DNA from: an uncultured bacterium | GTDB lineage: Bacteria > Desulfobacterota > Desulfovibrionia > Desulfovibrionales > Desulfovibrionaceae | NCBI GenBank assembly: GCA_905214305.1 | Contig: CAJMLK010000015.1 | Coordinates: 1 to 59,330, forward strand | Length of the DNA: 59,330 bases | Direction: 5' to 3' | Part shown: in pieces, positions 25,881-33,935 of the stretch | Layout: every line of letters starts with the position of its first letter | Numbering within the stretch: position 1 is the stretch's first letter | Notes under the pieces: generated by a model | Told to the model about the DNA's origin: nothing | The model's database searches: none | The model's input: the letters and a program-made list of their open reading frames with translations, nothing else | Made by a program: the position numbers and the translations under genes

Positions 25881-27128
25881 ATGCCTTCCCCGCAGCGCAG
25901 GTTGTTTCTCTCGTTTTTTCCCGTAACAGTTCTGCTTGCCGCCGCGTCTGCCCTGTGCCTTTCAGCACCGGGCGCGCGGGCGGCGGCCATGGCAGCTGCT
26001 GATGCTTCAGGCGGTTACGCCGGAAAAATGCTCAATAAGGTTGTGGAAATCTGGGCGCCCCCACCGGCGCTCAAAGGCGATTTTCAGGTACAGGTGAAGG
26101 TGGCGCTTGACGGCACAGGCCATGTACAAAACTGCACACCGGCGCGCCCTTCCGGGATGGAGGCGCTGGACAGCTCGGCCTGCGGCGCGGTGCGCCAGAT
26201 CGGCAGTTTTGGCAAGCCGCCCCACGGCAAAGCCCTTGAGGTACATCTGTCTTTCTGGACGGGTATGCCACGGGGCAAAGTGCGGGCTGCGCCCATTGAT
26301 GATGTGGAAGCCCTGCGCCAGGAAGAACGCGCGCGTACCAAGGCGGAAGCGGCCATGAGCGACAGCCGGGCCGCCAGCGCCGAGGAGCGCGCCCGCGAAC
26401 GGGCTGAAGCGGCCGCCAAGGCGGCAGGCGTAGATCTGCCCACGGTCAGGTCCGCCCCGGTGGCTCCTTCGTCACGACAGCCGACCCCGGCCGATCCCGC
26501 TGGCGACAAGACCGGCGGCCGCAGCATGGGCAAAGGCGGCAAGCCGCCCAAGGTGGTGGGCTACAGCCAGGACAGTACCCCGGCCACGGTAGCCATCGGC
26601 GCTTCCGCAAACAGTGGCAACGGCCCTGCGGCTGCGGCCCCCAAAGCCCCGGCGCTGACCATTGCCCCCACGCCCCTGTCCGCTCCGCCGCCATCCGGGC
26701 CTGAAGGCACGGCGGCGAATGCAGCGCAGGGAGCGGTTGCGGACGCGCCAGCGCCCTCCTCTCCGGCGAACACCGCAGCGCAGTCTGCCACGCAGCCGGA
26801 CGGGCCGACCACCTACGGGCCGGACAACAAGGCTCAGTTCCGGTATGGAAAAAAGCACAACAAATATTTTTCCAACCTGAGCCGGGAGCTTGCCAACGCC
26901 ATCATCATACCGGTTGAAACGCCGCTCGGGACCTATTATCCTACTGTACGGCTGACGGTGGACCCCGCTACCGGAGCCATCGCCGGCTTCACGTTTCTTG
27001 AAAAAAGCGGTGACAAGTATCTTGATTCGTTCGTGAGCCGAGGCATCAAAAAGGCAGGCAGCATCACGCCGCCGCCCGCTGACCTTGGCACAACGCTGGA
27101 CATAACTCTTACACTGGTGCGCCGCTAG
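25881..27128 (+). CDS. Periplasmic protein with two TonB/TolA-like domains
   Basis: 415 aa. An excellent AGGAGG precedes the ATG. It has a signal peptide (about 1-36, cut after ARA). A TolA/TonB-like domain lies at about 45-130 (FQVQVKVALDGTGHVQ). A charged helical and then Pro/Ala-rich linker spans about 150-310. A second such domain lies at about 320-415 (YFSNLSRELANAIIIP, YPTVRLTVDPATGAI, ITLTLVRR). Unlike TolA it has no retained membrane helix. It sits between tolA and tolB, where a YbgF/CpoB-type accessory gene is often found, so it is probably a Tol-Pal accessory factor. The double-domain build is unusual. Confidence 0.75.
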   Translation: MPSPQRRLFLSFFPVTVLLAAASALCLSAPGARAAAMAAADASGGYAGKMLNKVVEIWAPPPALKGDFQVQVKVALDGTGHVQNCTPARPSGMEALDSSACGAVRQIGSFGKPPHGKALEVHLSFWTGMPRGKVRAAPIDDVEALRQEERARTKAEAAMSDSRAASAEERARERAEAAAKAAGVDLPTVRSAPVAPSSRQPTPADPAGDKTGGRSMGKGGKPPKVVGYSQDSTPATVAIGASANSGNGPAAAAPKAPALTIAPTPLSAPPPSGPEGTAANAAQGAVADAPAPSSPANTAAQSATQPDGPTTYGPDNKAQFRYGKKHNKYFSNLSRELANAIIIPVETPLGTYYPTVRLTVDPATGAIAGFTFLEKSGDKYLDSFVSRGIKKAGSITPPPADLGTTLDITLTLVRR

Positions 27129-27158
27129 CGCGCCGACCCAACAAGGACTGCTGACGCC

Positions 27159-28475
27159 ATGAAAAAACTGCTTTTTCTCCTGGCCCTGGGGCTTTGGCTG
27201 GCTCTGGGAAGCGGAGCACAGGCCGCCATGCGCGTGGATATCTACGGTCCGGGCCAGAACATCGTCAATCTGGCCCTGGCCGCTCCTCTCAAAGGCCCGC
27301 AGGTGCAAGCCACGGGCATGGGCGCTGACCTGCAAAAAATTGTTCAGGAAAACCTGAGCTTCCTTCCTTTCATGCGCCTCACAGACCCCAAGGCTGTGCT
27401 CGGCGGCGTGGTGCTGGCCGGTTATGAACCGCCCAGTCTGGACTTCAAGCGCTTCCAGCTTGCCGGTTCCGACATTGTGGTGACCACATTCTGGCCCGAA
27501 GGTGACAGCGGCACACGCCCCGTGCAGATTCGCGCCTTTGAAACCAATACTGGCGGTCGCCTGTTCGGCAAGGAATACCCCAAGGTCAACGCCCGGGACC
27601 TGCCCGAAGTGGCTGACCGCTTCTGCGCCGACCTGCTCGAAGCACTGACGGGCAACGGGGCCTTTTTCCGCTCCACGCTCGCCTTTATCAAAAAGAACGG
27701 CAAGATGGATTCCAACGTCTGGCTGGTCAAGCCCACCGGGCGTGATCTGCGCCAGATCACCAACATGCCCGGCGAAGCCATGTCGCCCGCATGGTCGCCG
27801 GACGGCCGCTTTGTGGTCTTTACCCAGATAGACCCCAAGTCGCACGCTCTTGGCGTGTGGGACCGCTCCACCGGCAAGGTGCAGCGCATCCGCTTCCCCG
27901 GCAACGTGGTCATCGGCCCCGCCTTCATGCCTGACAACAAGGTGGCGGTTGCCCTTTCCAACGGCAAGTACCCCGTCATCTTCCAGCTCAACCACGTGTT
28001 CCAGAAAGAACGGGTGCTTGAGCAGAACGAATCCATCAACGTGTCGCCCACCTTTGACAGCACGGGGACCAAGATGGCCTTTACCTCGTCCCGTCTGGGC
28101 GGCCCCCAGATATTCCTCAAGGATCTGAGCAGCGGCTCCATTACCCGTGTGAGCAAAAACGGCACGTACAACTCCGAAGCAAACCTGTCGCCCGACGGCA
28201 CACTTGTGGTTTACAGCCGCATGACGGAATACGGTCACCGCATCTTCGTGCAGGACATGCTGACCGGTACGGAACGCCAGATCAGCTTTGGTCCCGGCAG
28301 CGACGAGCAGCCCTCTTTCTGCGCGGACAGCTATTTTATCGCTTTCACCTCCTCACGCGGAGGCGGTCGCGGCATTTACCTGACAACAAGGCATGGCGGC
28401 GACGCCAAAAGAGTGCCCACAGGCGGTGGAGACTCGTCTTTCCCCCGTTGGGGCATGCCTGGTCAACAAAAGTAA
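27159..28475 (+). CDS. tolB: TolB translocation protein
   Basis: 438 aa, standard length. It has a signal peptide (about 1-22), the N-terminal alpha/beta domain (MRVDIYGPGQN, LPFMRLTDP) and a beta-propeller made of WSPDGRFVVFTQ, FDSTGTKMAFTSSR, LSPDGTLVVYSR and SDEQPSFCADSYFIAFTSSR repeats. It is periplasmic and bridges Pal and the TolA system. It is 30 bases downstream of the double-domain gene. A hairpin follows the stop. Confidence 0.93.
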   Translation: MKKLLFLLALGLWLALGSGAQAAMRVDIYGPGQNIVNLALAAPLKGPQVQATGMGADLQKIVQENLSFLPFMRLTDPKAVLGGVVLAGYEPPSLDFKRFQLAGSDIVVTTFWPEGDSGTRPVQIRAFETNTGGRLFGKEYPKVNARDLPEVADRFCADLLEALTGNGAFFRSTLAFIKKNGKMDSNVWLVKPTGRDLRQITNMPGEAMSPAWSPDGRFVVFTQIDPKSHALGVWDRSTGKVQRIRFPGNVVIGPAFMPDNKVAVALSNGKYPVIFQLNHVFQKERVLEQNESINVSPTFDSTGTKMAFTSSRLGGPQIFLKDLSSGSITRVSKNGTYNSEANLSPDGTLVVYSRMTEYGHRIFVQDMLTGTERQISFGPGSDEQPSFCADSYFIAFTSSRGGGRGIYLTTRHGGDAKRVPTGGGDSSFPRWGMPGQQK

Positions 28476-28506
28476 CAAATTCAGCATATTGAATTTTTGA
28501 AAACCA

Positions 28507-28552
28507 TTTTTTACCCGGCTTGCCATTTTTTTCGAGCCTGCCGGGTAAAAAA
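28507..28552. terminator. Hairpin between tolB and pal
   Basis: Arms TTTTTTACCCGGC/GCCGGGTAAAAAA form a long perfect stem with T/A ends, so it can terminate both ways. It separates tolB from the pal promoter. Confidence 0.65.
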
Positions 28553-28589
28553 TATTTTACGAAAGTGCGCCTAACCCCCCGCACACTCC

Positions 28590-28617
28590 TTGACAAAAAT
28601 TACGGTGCGGATACCAT
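28590..28617 (+). promoter_or_regulatory. Predicted sigma-70 promoter for pal
   Basis: TTGACA (28590-28595) and TACCAT (28612-28617) with a 16-base spacer, about 85 bases before the pal ATG. It gives pal its own transcription. Confidence 0.5.
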
Positions 28618-28702
28618 CTGTAATGCAAGGGCAATGCGCCCTTATGTGTGCAGAAAGGAAAGGTATTAATTTCTTGGAGAATGAGCTGTTCAGGAGGACA
28701 CA

Positions 28703-29170
28703 ATGAAACGCTACGCTCTTATTCTCGCTTTGGTCATGGCTCTGGCTGCCGGTTTTGGTTGTGCAAAAAAAACCACTGGCGAACCTGGCTATGACGATGG
28801 CATGACCCCTGAAATGCGCGCTGCCGTCCAGCAGATCACTGATGGCCGCGTGTACTTCGCCTTCGACAAATTTAACGTCGAAAACCAGTACAAAGAAATG
28901 CTGAAGCAGAAGGGCGACCTTCTGAAGCAGTACCCCTCCATCCGCGTTCGCATCGAAGGCAACTGCGACGATCGCGGCACCCAGGAATACAACCTCGCCC
29001 TTGGCGAACGCCGCGCTCGCGCTGCGTATGAGTACCTGGTCATGATGGGCGTGAACCCCAACCAGCTTGAAATGATCAGCTACGGCAAGGAAAACCCCGC
29101 CGTGCAGGGTAACAACGAAGCCGCCTGGGCCAAGAACCGCCGCGACGACTTCCGCGTTATCGGCCACTAG
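28703..29170 (+). CDS. pal: Peptidoglycan-associated lipoprotein Pal
   Basis: 155 aa. Signal with lipobox GFGC at about 17-20, then the OmpA-like peptidoglycan-binding domain (VYFAFDKFNV, IRVRIEGNCDDRGTQEYN, LGERRARAAYEYL, NPNQLEMISYGKE). It is anchored in the outer membrane and binds TolB and peptidoglycan. AGGAGG lies before the ATG. Codon use in this gene (many highly used codons) and its separate promoter suggest strong expression. Confidence 0.95.
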   Translation: MKRYALILALVMALAAGFGCAKKTTGEPGYDDGMTPEMRAAVQQITDGRVYFAFDKFNVENQYKEMLKQKGDLLKQYPSIRVRIEGNCDDRGTQEYNLALGERRARAAYEYLVMMGVNPNQLEMISYGKENPAVQGNNEAAWAKNRRDDFRVIGH

Positions 29171-29194
29171 ACCTCGGTCAGTGTGACGATTGTC

Positions 29195-29221
29195 AGGCCA
29201 CCCGCAAGGGTGGCCTTTTTT
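29195..29221 (+). terminator. Terminator after pal
   Basis: Stem AGGCCACCC/GGGTGGCCT followed by TTTTTT. Confidence 0.85.
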
Positions 29222-29757
29222 CGTCCCGCTTTTCGCACCCCTCATTTCTCCCGCCCTGTTGCAGCGTTCTCTTCACTGCCCTCTTTTCCCTGCTTTCTTT
29301 CACTGTTCTCTTTTCCCTGTTGCTGCGCGAAATCGGCGTGCTTGCTGGGGCAACTGTCACAGCAGCCTGTAGCAACAGCAGCCTGTACCAACGGCAACGC
29401 GTGCCAGGCAGCGCGCACTGATGCCAGCGTGTACTGGTGGCAGACACCAATGGCAGCCCCTGCCAAGGCCCGAACTGTTGCCACGGGAACTGCGGCGTGT
29501 GGGCCTCTCCTGCAATTGCGCTGTTGCAACCTGTGGCACGGGCAGCCACGCGTCATGAATGGATGCTATCACTGACACAACAGGCCACGCCGCCGCGCCT
29601 GCCGTGTGCATCGCGCACGCTTTTCCGGCCAGACCAGCGCGCCTGCCCGCGAAACTGTGCACTTTTTCTGTGTTCATGCGTCGCTGTTCGCTCCAGTCAC
29701 AGGGCCTTGCACAGGTCACAGGCTCAGGCTACACTGCGCGCAAGCGAGGATATTCCC
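29222..29757. other. Intergenic region before the hydroxyacid dehydrogenase
   Basis: 535 bases without a credible gene. Bases 29268-29330 are pyrimidine-rich with repeated TTTCACTGTTCTCTTTTCC-like words. The following 200 bases have repeated CAGCCTGTA and TTGCCAC words. The long plus-strand frame into the next gene has no family features before 29758. Confidence 0.5.
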
Positions 29758-30729
29758 ATGAAGATTGTCATTCTGGACGGCGGGGTACTCAACCCCGGCG
29801 ATGTGGATTGGGGACCTGTCACTGCTTTGGGCGATGTGACCATATATGACGAAACCAGCAGGGATCAGCTTGCCCAACGCGCCGAGGGCGCAGATGTGCT
29901 GCTGACCAATAAGACTCCCCTGCGCAAGGAAGACCTGCCGGCCCTTGAAAGCGTACGCATGGTCGGGGTGCTGGCAACCGGCTATAATATCATCGACACC
30001 GAAGCATTGGCCCGCAAGGGCATACCGGTATGCAATGTGGTGGCCTATGGTGTCAGCGATGTGGCCCAGCATGGCATGGCCATGCTGCTTGAACTGTGCC
30101 GCCACACCAGCCTGCATACCCTCAGCGTTAAAAACGGCGACTGGCAAAAATCAAAACAGTGGTGCTACTGGAAAAAGCCCCCGGTCTGCCTCGAGGGCAT
30201 GACCATGGGTCTTATCGGCTTTGGCTCCATTGGCCGTCGCATGGGTGAACTGGCGCACGCCTTTGGCATGAACGTTCTTGCCCAGTGCCGCACCCCCAAA
30301 GATCCGCCCACCTACAGTCCCTTTGCTTTTGCCACACTGGAGCATCTTGTCTGCGCATCGGACGTCATCTCGCTGCACTGCCCCCTGACCAAAGACACGC
30401 AGCACATCATCAACGCCAAGACCCTGTCCAACATGCGCAAGGGGGCCATTCTGCTCAACACCTCCCGTGGCCCGCTGATTGACGAAGCAGCTGTGGCGGC
30501 TGCCCTCGAAAGCGGCCAGCTGGGGGGCCTCGGCACAGACGTGCTTTCCGAAGAGCCGCCAAGCGCCGATAATCCCCTGCTTCACGCGCCCAATACGCTT
30601 ATCACTCCGCACATTGCCTGGGCCACTACCAGAGCAAGGCAGAATATTATTGATCTCACGGCTGAAAACATCCGCCGCTGGCAGGCCGGCACGCCTGTAA
30701 ACGTTGTCAACGGGGTGAGCAGCGTCTAG
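29758..30729 (+). CDS. D-2-hydroxyacid dehydrogenase (hydroxypyruvate reductase-like)
   Basis: 323 aa. The NAD-binding Rossmann motif is GLIGFGSIGRRMG. Catalytic positions are NTSRGPLIDE (Arg), the Glu in DVLSEEPP and the His in TPHIAWAT. This is a D-isomer specific 2-hydroxyacid dehydrogenase, probably reducing hydroxypyruvate/glyoxylate (glycerate dehydrogenase group) or forming D-lactate. GAGGA lies before the ATG at 29758. The amidohydrolase gene starts two bases after its stop, so they form an operon. Confidence 0.85.
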   Translation: MKIVILDGGVLNPGDVDWGPVTALGDVTIYDETSRDQLAQRAEGADVLLTNKTPLRKEDLPALESVRMVGVLATGYNIIDTEALARKGIPVCNVVAYGVSDVAQHGMAMLLELCRHTSLHTLSVKNGDWQKSKQWCYWKKPPVCLEGMTMGLIGFGSIGRRMGELAHAFGMNVLAQCRTPKDPPTYSPFAFATLEHLVCASDVISLHCPLTKDTQHIINAKTLSNMRKGAILLNTSRGPLIDEAAVAAALESGQLGGLGTDVLSEEPPSADNPLLHAPNTLITPHIAWATTRARQNIIDLTAENIRRWQAGTPVNVVNGVSSV

Positions 30730-30731
30730 CC

Positions 30732-31574
30732 ATGCGTATCGACATCCATACCCACGCCTTTCACCCCAAAATAGCGCACAAGGCCGTGGAACATCTCAAC
30801 GGGCACTACAGTGTTGCCTGTGCGGGCAATGGGACCATCACCAATCTGCTGGAAAGCGAGCACAGGGCCGGCATAGACATGTGCGTGGTTCTGTGCGCGG
30901 CCACATCGCCAGCGCAGGTCATTCCGGCCAACAACTACGCCATCAGCCTGCAACGGGCGCATCCGGAAAGTGTGATTGCCTTCGGCACGGTACACCCCGG
31001 CTACGCCCAGTGGGAGGCAGAGCTTGACCGCATCGAAGCCGCAGGCATACGCGGCATCAAGCTGCACCCGGATTTTCAGGGCTTCTGGCTCAATGATCCG
31101 CGTCTTTTGCCCATTTTTGAGGCTGCGCAAGGACGCTTTGTTTTTGAAATGCACATCGGGGACAAAGTTTCCCCTGAAAAAAATCCCTCCTGCCCGTACA
31201 AGCTGGCTGCCATTGTGGATGCTTTTCCGCGCCTTCAGGTCATTACTGCCCACTTTGGCGGCTACCGCATGTGGGCGCATGCGCTCAAGGCTCTTGCGGG
31301 CAAAGAGCGCTCCAACCTGTGGTTTGACAGCTCAAGCACCACGCCTTTTGCCACGCCCATGCTTGTAAAAACCCTGCTGGCCGCCTATCCCGCCGACAGG
31401 ATACTTTTTGGCACGGATTGGCCGCTGTATGATCCGCTGGATGAAAGACGCAGACTTCAGGAAAAAGGCGGCCTGAGTGACAGCATGCTTGAACGGCTCA
31501 TGAGCAACGCCGCGGCCATACCCGGCCTGCTTACCGCCGTAACAGGACAGATGGCGCAAGCAGTAGGGCATTGA
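30732..31574 (+). CDS. Amidohydrolase-2 family metal hydrolase
   Basis: 280 aa. The TIM-barrel metal ligands of the amidohydrolase-2 (ACMSD-like) family are present: IDIHTHAF at the start, GIKLHPDFQG, EMHIGDK, TAHFGGYRMW and FGTDWPLY near the end. The substrate is unknown. Relatives decarboxylate or hydrolyse small carboxylated compounds. It is coupled to the hydroxyacid dehydrogenase gene and followed by the SRP RNA gene. Confidence 0.8.
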   Translation: MRIDIHTHAFHPKIAHKAVEHLNGHYSVACAGNGTITNLLESEHRAGIDMCVVLCAATSPAQVIPANNYAISLQRAHPESVIAFGTVHPGYAQWEAELDRIEAAGIRGIKLHPDFQGFWLNDPRLLPIFEAAQGRFVFEMHIGDKVSPEKNPSCPYKLAAIVDAFPRLQVITAHFGGYRMWAHALKALAGKERSNLWFDSSSTTPFATPMLVKTLLAAYPADRILFGTDWPLYDPLDERRRLQEKGGLSDSMLERLMSNAAAIPGLLTAVTGQMAQAVGH

Positions 31575-31599
31575 CAGCCGCCCCCTTTCCAAGTAAAGC

Positions 31600-31690
31600 A
31601 TTTGCCAAGCCGGACGGCGGCAGCACTGCCAACTCCGTCAGGTCCGAAAGGAAGCAGCGGCAGCAGAAGTTGCCGGGTGTCCGGCCCATA
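31600..31690 (+). ncRNA. ffs: Signal recognition particle RNA (small bacterial type)
   Basis: The conserved SRP domain IV is clear: GTCAGGTCCGAAAGGAAGCA, with the tetraloop-like and asymmetric-bulge sequences bound by Ffh. The outer arms GCCGGAC (31609) and GTCCGGC (31679) pair, giving a core hairpin of 77 nt. It is followed at once by a strong terminator. It targets nascent membrane proteins with Ffh. The exact ends are estimated. Confidence 0.92.
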
Positions 31691-31727
31691 AAAACCGCAA
31701 CGGAATCCCCGTTGCGGTTTTTGTTTT
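31691..31727 (+). terminator. Terminator of the SRP RNA gene
   Basis: AAAACCGCAACGG/CCGTTGCGGTTTTT stem followed by TTTGTTTTTG. Confidence 0.88.
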
Positions 31728-31785
31728 TGCGGCCGCGCCCACCGGGGCATCCGTCCGCAGCCCCTCCTCTCCGACAGACATAAAA

Positions 31786-31815
31786 GAGCGGCGTGCCTTG
31801 TCTGGTACGCCGCTC
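31786..31815 (-). terminator. Terminator on the minus strand
   Basis: Stem GAGCGGCGT/ACGCCGCTC. Read on the minus strand it is followed by TTTTATG. It lies about 190 bases after the FadR-type regulator's stop and probably ends that transcript. Confidence 0.5.
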
Positions 31816-31920
31816 CCTGTCCCTTTTCGGGTATTGCCATTTCAAATGGGCACGCCTCTCCCCTGCGGCTGGCGGACAGAACCGTCCTCCGGCCACAGGA
31901 CCGCTGGCCCTCGATCAGGG

Positions 31921-31977
31921 CAACGTTGAGAATGCATATTCTCAACGTTGAGAGCAGGGTCACTTTGAATCTGCTCC
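31921..31977. repeat. Modular repeat, end fragment
   Basis: CAACGTTGAGAATGCATATTCTCAACGTTG is a long palindrome followed by AGAGCAG and AATCTGCTC. It is the same end module as at 23.4, 53.2 and 56.4 kb. Confidence 0.75.
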
Positions 31978-32005
31978 CGGGAAAAAGTTTTCGGCTTGTC
32001 TGCCG

Positions 32006-32791
32006 CTACATTTTGCCCGATTTTTTTTCCGTTCCCGACATGACATCCACCTGATAGATGCCGCGCATCTCTTCCAGATGCGCCCGCATGGCTTCTTCAG
32101 CGGCATCGGCGTCCCGTTTTTTCAGGGCGTCAAAAATGCGCACATGGGCCTCATAGGCCAGTTCACTCTGCTGCCGCACCTGCATGGAAGCATACAGGGG
32201 CGTAATCAGCCAGCCCGCGAACCCATCGGAAACAATATCCAGAAAATTATTGCCCACACAGTTCACAAGGTAGCGGTGAAACTCGATATCAGCCTCGGAA
32301 AATTCTCGTATGGCCGAATCGTCCAGCAGATTGCGCTGCTTTTGCAAAATACGCTCAAGCTCGACCGTCTGTTCGTCAGTCATGTTGCGTGCCATGCGCC
32401 GGGCCACGGCTGTCTCAAAAAACTGACGCAGCTCGTGCATCTGCCGCCAGCCGTCATGCGTGCTGGAGTAAATTTCCATAGTGGCGCGCATTTCACGCAA
32501 CAGGGGGTTGAGCGTCAGCCTGCAAACCCGCGCCCGCATACCGGGCGAAACCTCGATAAGCCCCATCCGCGCCAGTGCCGACAGCGCTTCGCGCACGGCA
32601 GGACGGCCCACGCCGAACTCTTCCATAAGTTCGCGCTCTGACGGCAGCTTTTGTCCCACCTGGTATACGCCTGACTGTATATCTTCCAGCAGACAGGACA
32701 GCACTTCGGCATGTACACGCGGACGCTGTATGCTGCGCCGTCTGCCTTGCAGCCGCTCTGGGCTGGCGATATTCGTATTTGCAGTAGTCAT
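32006..32791 (-). CDS. FadR-type GntR family transcriptional regulator
   Basis: 261 aa. The N-terminal winged helix is GntR-like (GVYQVGQKLPSERELMEEFG, VGRPAVREALSALARMGLIE). The C-terminal all-helical FCD ligand domain carries the His/Asp metal-site pattern (ADIEFHRYLVNCVGNN, YEAHVRIFDAL). Regulators of this group sense small carboxylates such as lactate, pyruvate or glycolate. The start at 32791 gives the usual length, although GGAG lies rather far (14 bases). A perfect TTGTATACAA operator-like palindrome about 140 bases upstream suggests autoregulation. No metabolic gene lies beside it on the same strand. Confidence 0.85.
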   Translation of the reverse strand: MTTANTNIASPERLQGRRRSIQRPRVHAEVLSCLLEDIQSGVYQVGQKLPSERELMEEFGVGRPAVREALSALARMGLIEVSPGMRARVCRLTLNPLLREMRATMEIYSSTHDGWRQMHELRQFFETAVARRMARNMTDEQTVELERILQKQRNLLDDSAIREFSEADIEFHRYLVNCVGNNFLDIVSDGFAGWLITPLYASMQVRQQSELAYEAHVRIFDALKKRDADAAEEAMRAHLEEMRGIYQVDVMSGTEKKSGKM

Positions 32792-32928
32792 GATAGTCTG
32801 TTTGTCTCCTTGCATCTCATGCAACCGGACCGGCATGCCCTGCCGGGGTATTATGCGTGTCAGCAGCGTATGCGCCTGTGCTTGCCCCAGGCCTGCGCAG
32901 AAGGCAGGCATGCAGGCTGGCGGCAAAA

Positions 32929-32949
32929 GTATTGTATACAAAACAATAC
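32929..32949. promoter_or_regulatory. Candidate FadR/GntR operator
   Basis: GTATTGTATACAAAACAATAC has the palindrome TTGTATACAA and a second outer pairing GTATTGT/ACAATAC. It matches the TNGTNNNACNA style of FadR-group operators and lies upstream of the GntR gene. Confidence 0.5.
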
Positions 32950-33061
32950 CATATTGAAAACCTGAGAAATACGCCCACAGCCAAAGCGGCAGCGCAGGGC
33001 TGCCCCGTAAAAAATATTCGGCTTTTTCAGATGCTGAACAGTACGTTCGGCAAATCGGCTC

Positions 33062-33326
33062 CAGGGCAATTTCACTGTGAAATTGCCCTGCTGACGCGAA
33101 GGCGGCAGCCGCCACAACGTGGCGTGGATTCTGACGAAAACCACGATTTTCGCCAGACTGTTGCGTTGAAACAGGGCGTATTTCAAAAGCAAAACGTTCT
33201 AGAGCAATTAACGAATGAAATGAGTTAACTGCTCTGCAAGGATTTTCTTGAAAATCCTTGCCACGAAATGCGAGAAGACAGGCTTTTGCCTGCCGTAAGC
33301 GAGCATTTCAAGTGTTAAATGCTCTA
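33062..33326. repeat. Two modular repeats in tandem (B-type plus A-type)
   Basis: 33062-33200 is a B-type copy: GGGCAATTTCAC/GTGAAATTGCCC, GGCGTGGATTCTGACGAAAA, GCGTTGAAACA. It abuts directly an A-type copy at 33201-33326, which is nearly identical to 6690-6815. The junction is exact, showing the modules behave as units. Confidence 0.87.
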
Positions 33327-33935
33327 ATTGAGCAATCAATCAGCATAAAAAAACAATAAAATCATCCCCACGCCACAGCGGGTGTGCTGCGCCTACGGCA
33401 AGGTGCGGCCCTTGCCGCGTGAAATTCTGTTACATGATAGTTGCGCAAAAAATACATTTTGACAAGCTAAAAAGGATACCACCTGAACGGCAAAAAAAAG
33501 CATGTTTTCTTTGTGGCTTGCAGCCTGTTTCTTTAACAGAAAACAAGCCCCGCCCAATTGCCGGTCGCCATGAAGCAGGAAAAACCCGCCCTGTGCGGGG
33601 TAACCGGTACGTGCGGTGCGTGCTTGGCCGGTGCGTGCGTGACCGGTGCGTACGCCTCATCAGCACGCTTGTCGGACATGCTGCTCCAGCAGATTATTCC
33701 CCCCTCCCTCAAGACGGTAAGCTGGAGTTGCCAGACAACAGCAAAGTGCGTGAGAAAAAGGGGGAACAGCCATTAAGGCGCCAAACTGAGGGTTCGCAGT
33801 CGAGAAGAAACGGTGCGGCGGATGCGTGAGCAGGCGCCCACCACGGAGGCGAAAGCGCAGCTTCAGCCGTTACGACAGGGAGCGTTACGGCTGAAGCTGC
33901 GCTGTTACGCGCCGAAGCGGGCGTCCTGAAATGCT
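33327..33935. other. Intergenic region upstream of the GntR gene and after the response regulator
   Basis: No gene seen. Bases 33604-33653 hold imperfect repeats of GGTGCGTGCGTGACC-type words. Bases 33822-33930 are a further modular repeat. The open frame across 33419-33829 has no family features. Confidence 0.5.
33822..33930. repeat. Modular repeat variant with long inverted repeat
   Basis: The copy resembles the 56.4-kb one (GATGCG-GAGCAG-CGCCC, ACGGAGGCGAAAGCGCA, CGCCGAAGCG). Its centre is expanded into a 21-base inverted repeat (33854-33874 with 33883-33903, one mismatch). Confidence 0.75.

Noticed and set aside
33419..33829. 136-aa frame in the gap after the response regulator gene
   Set aside because: It covers imperfect GGTGCGTGCG repeats and part of a modular repeat and has no start site.
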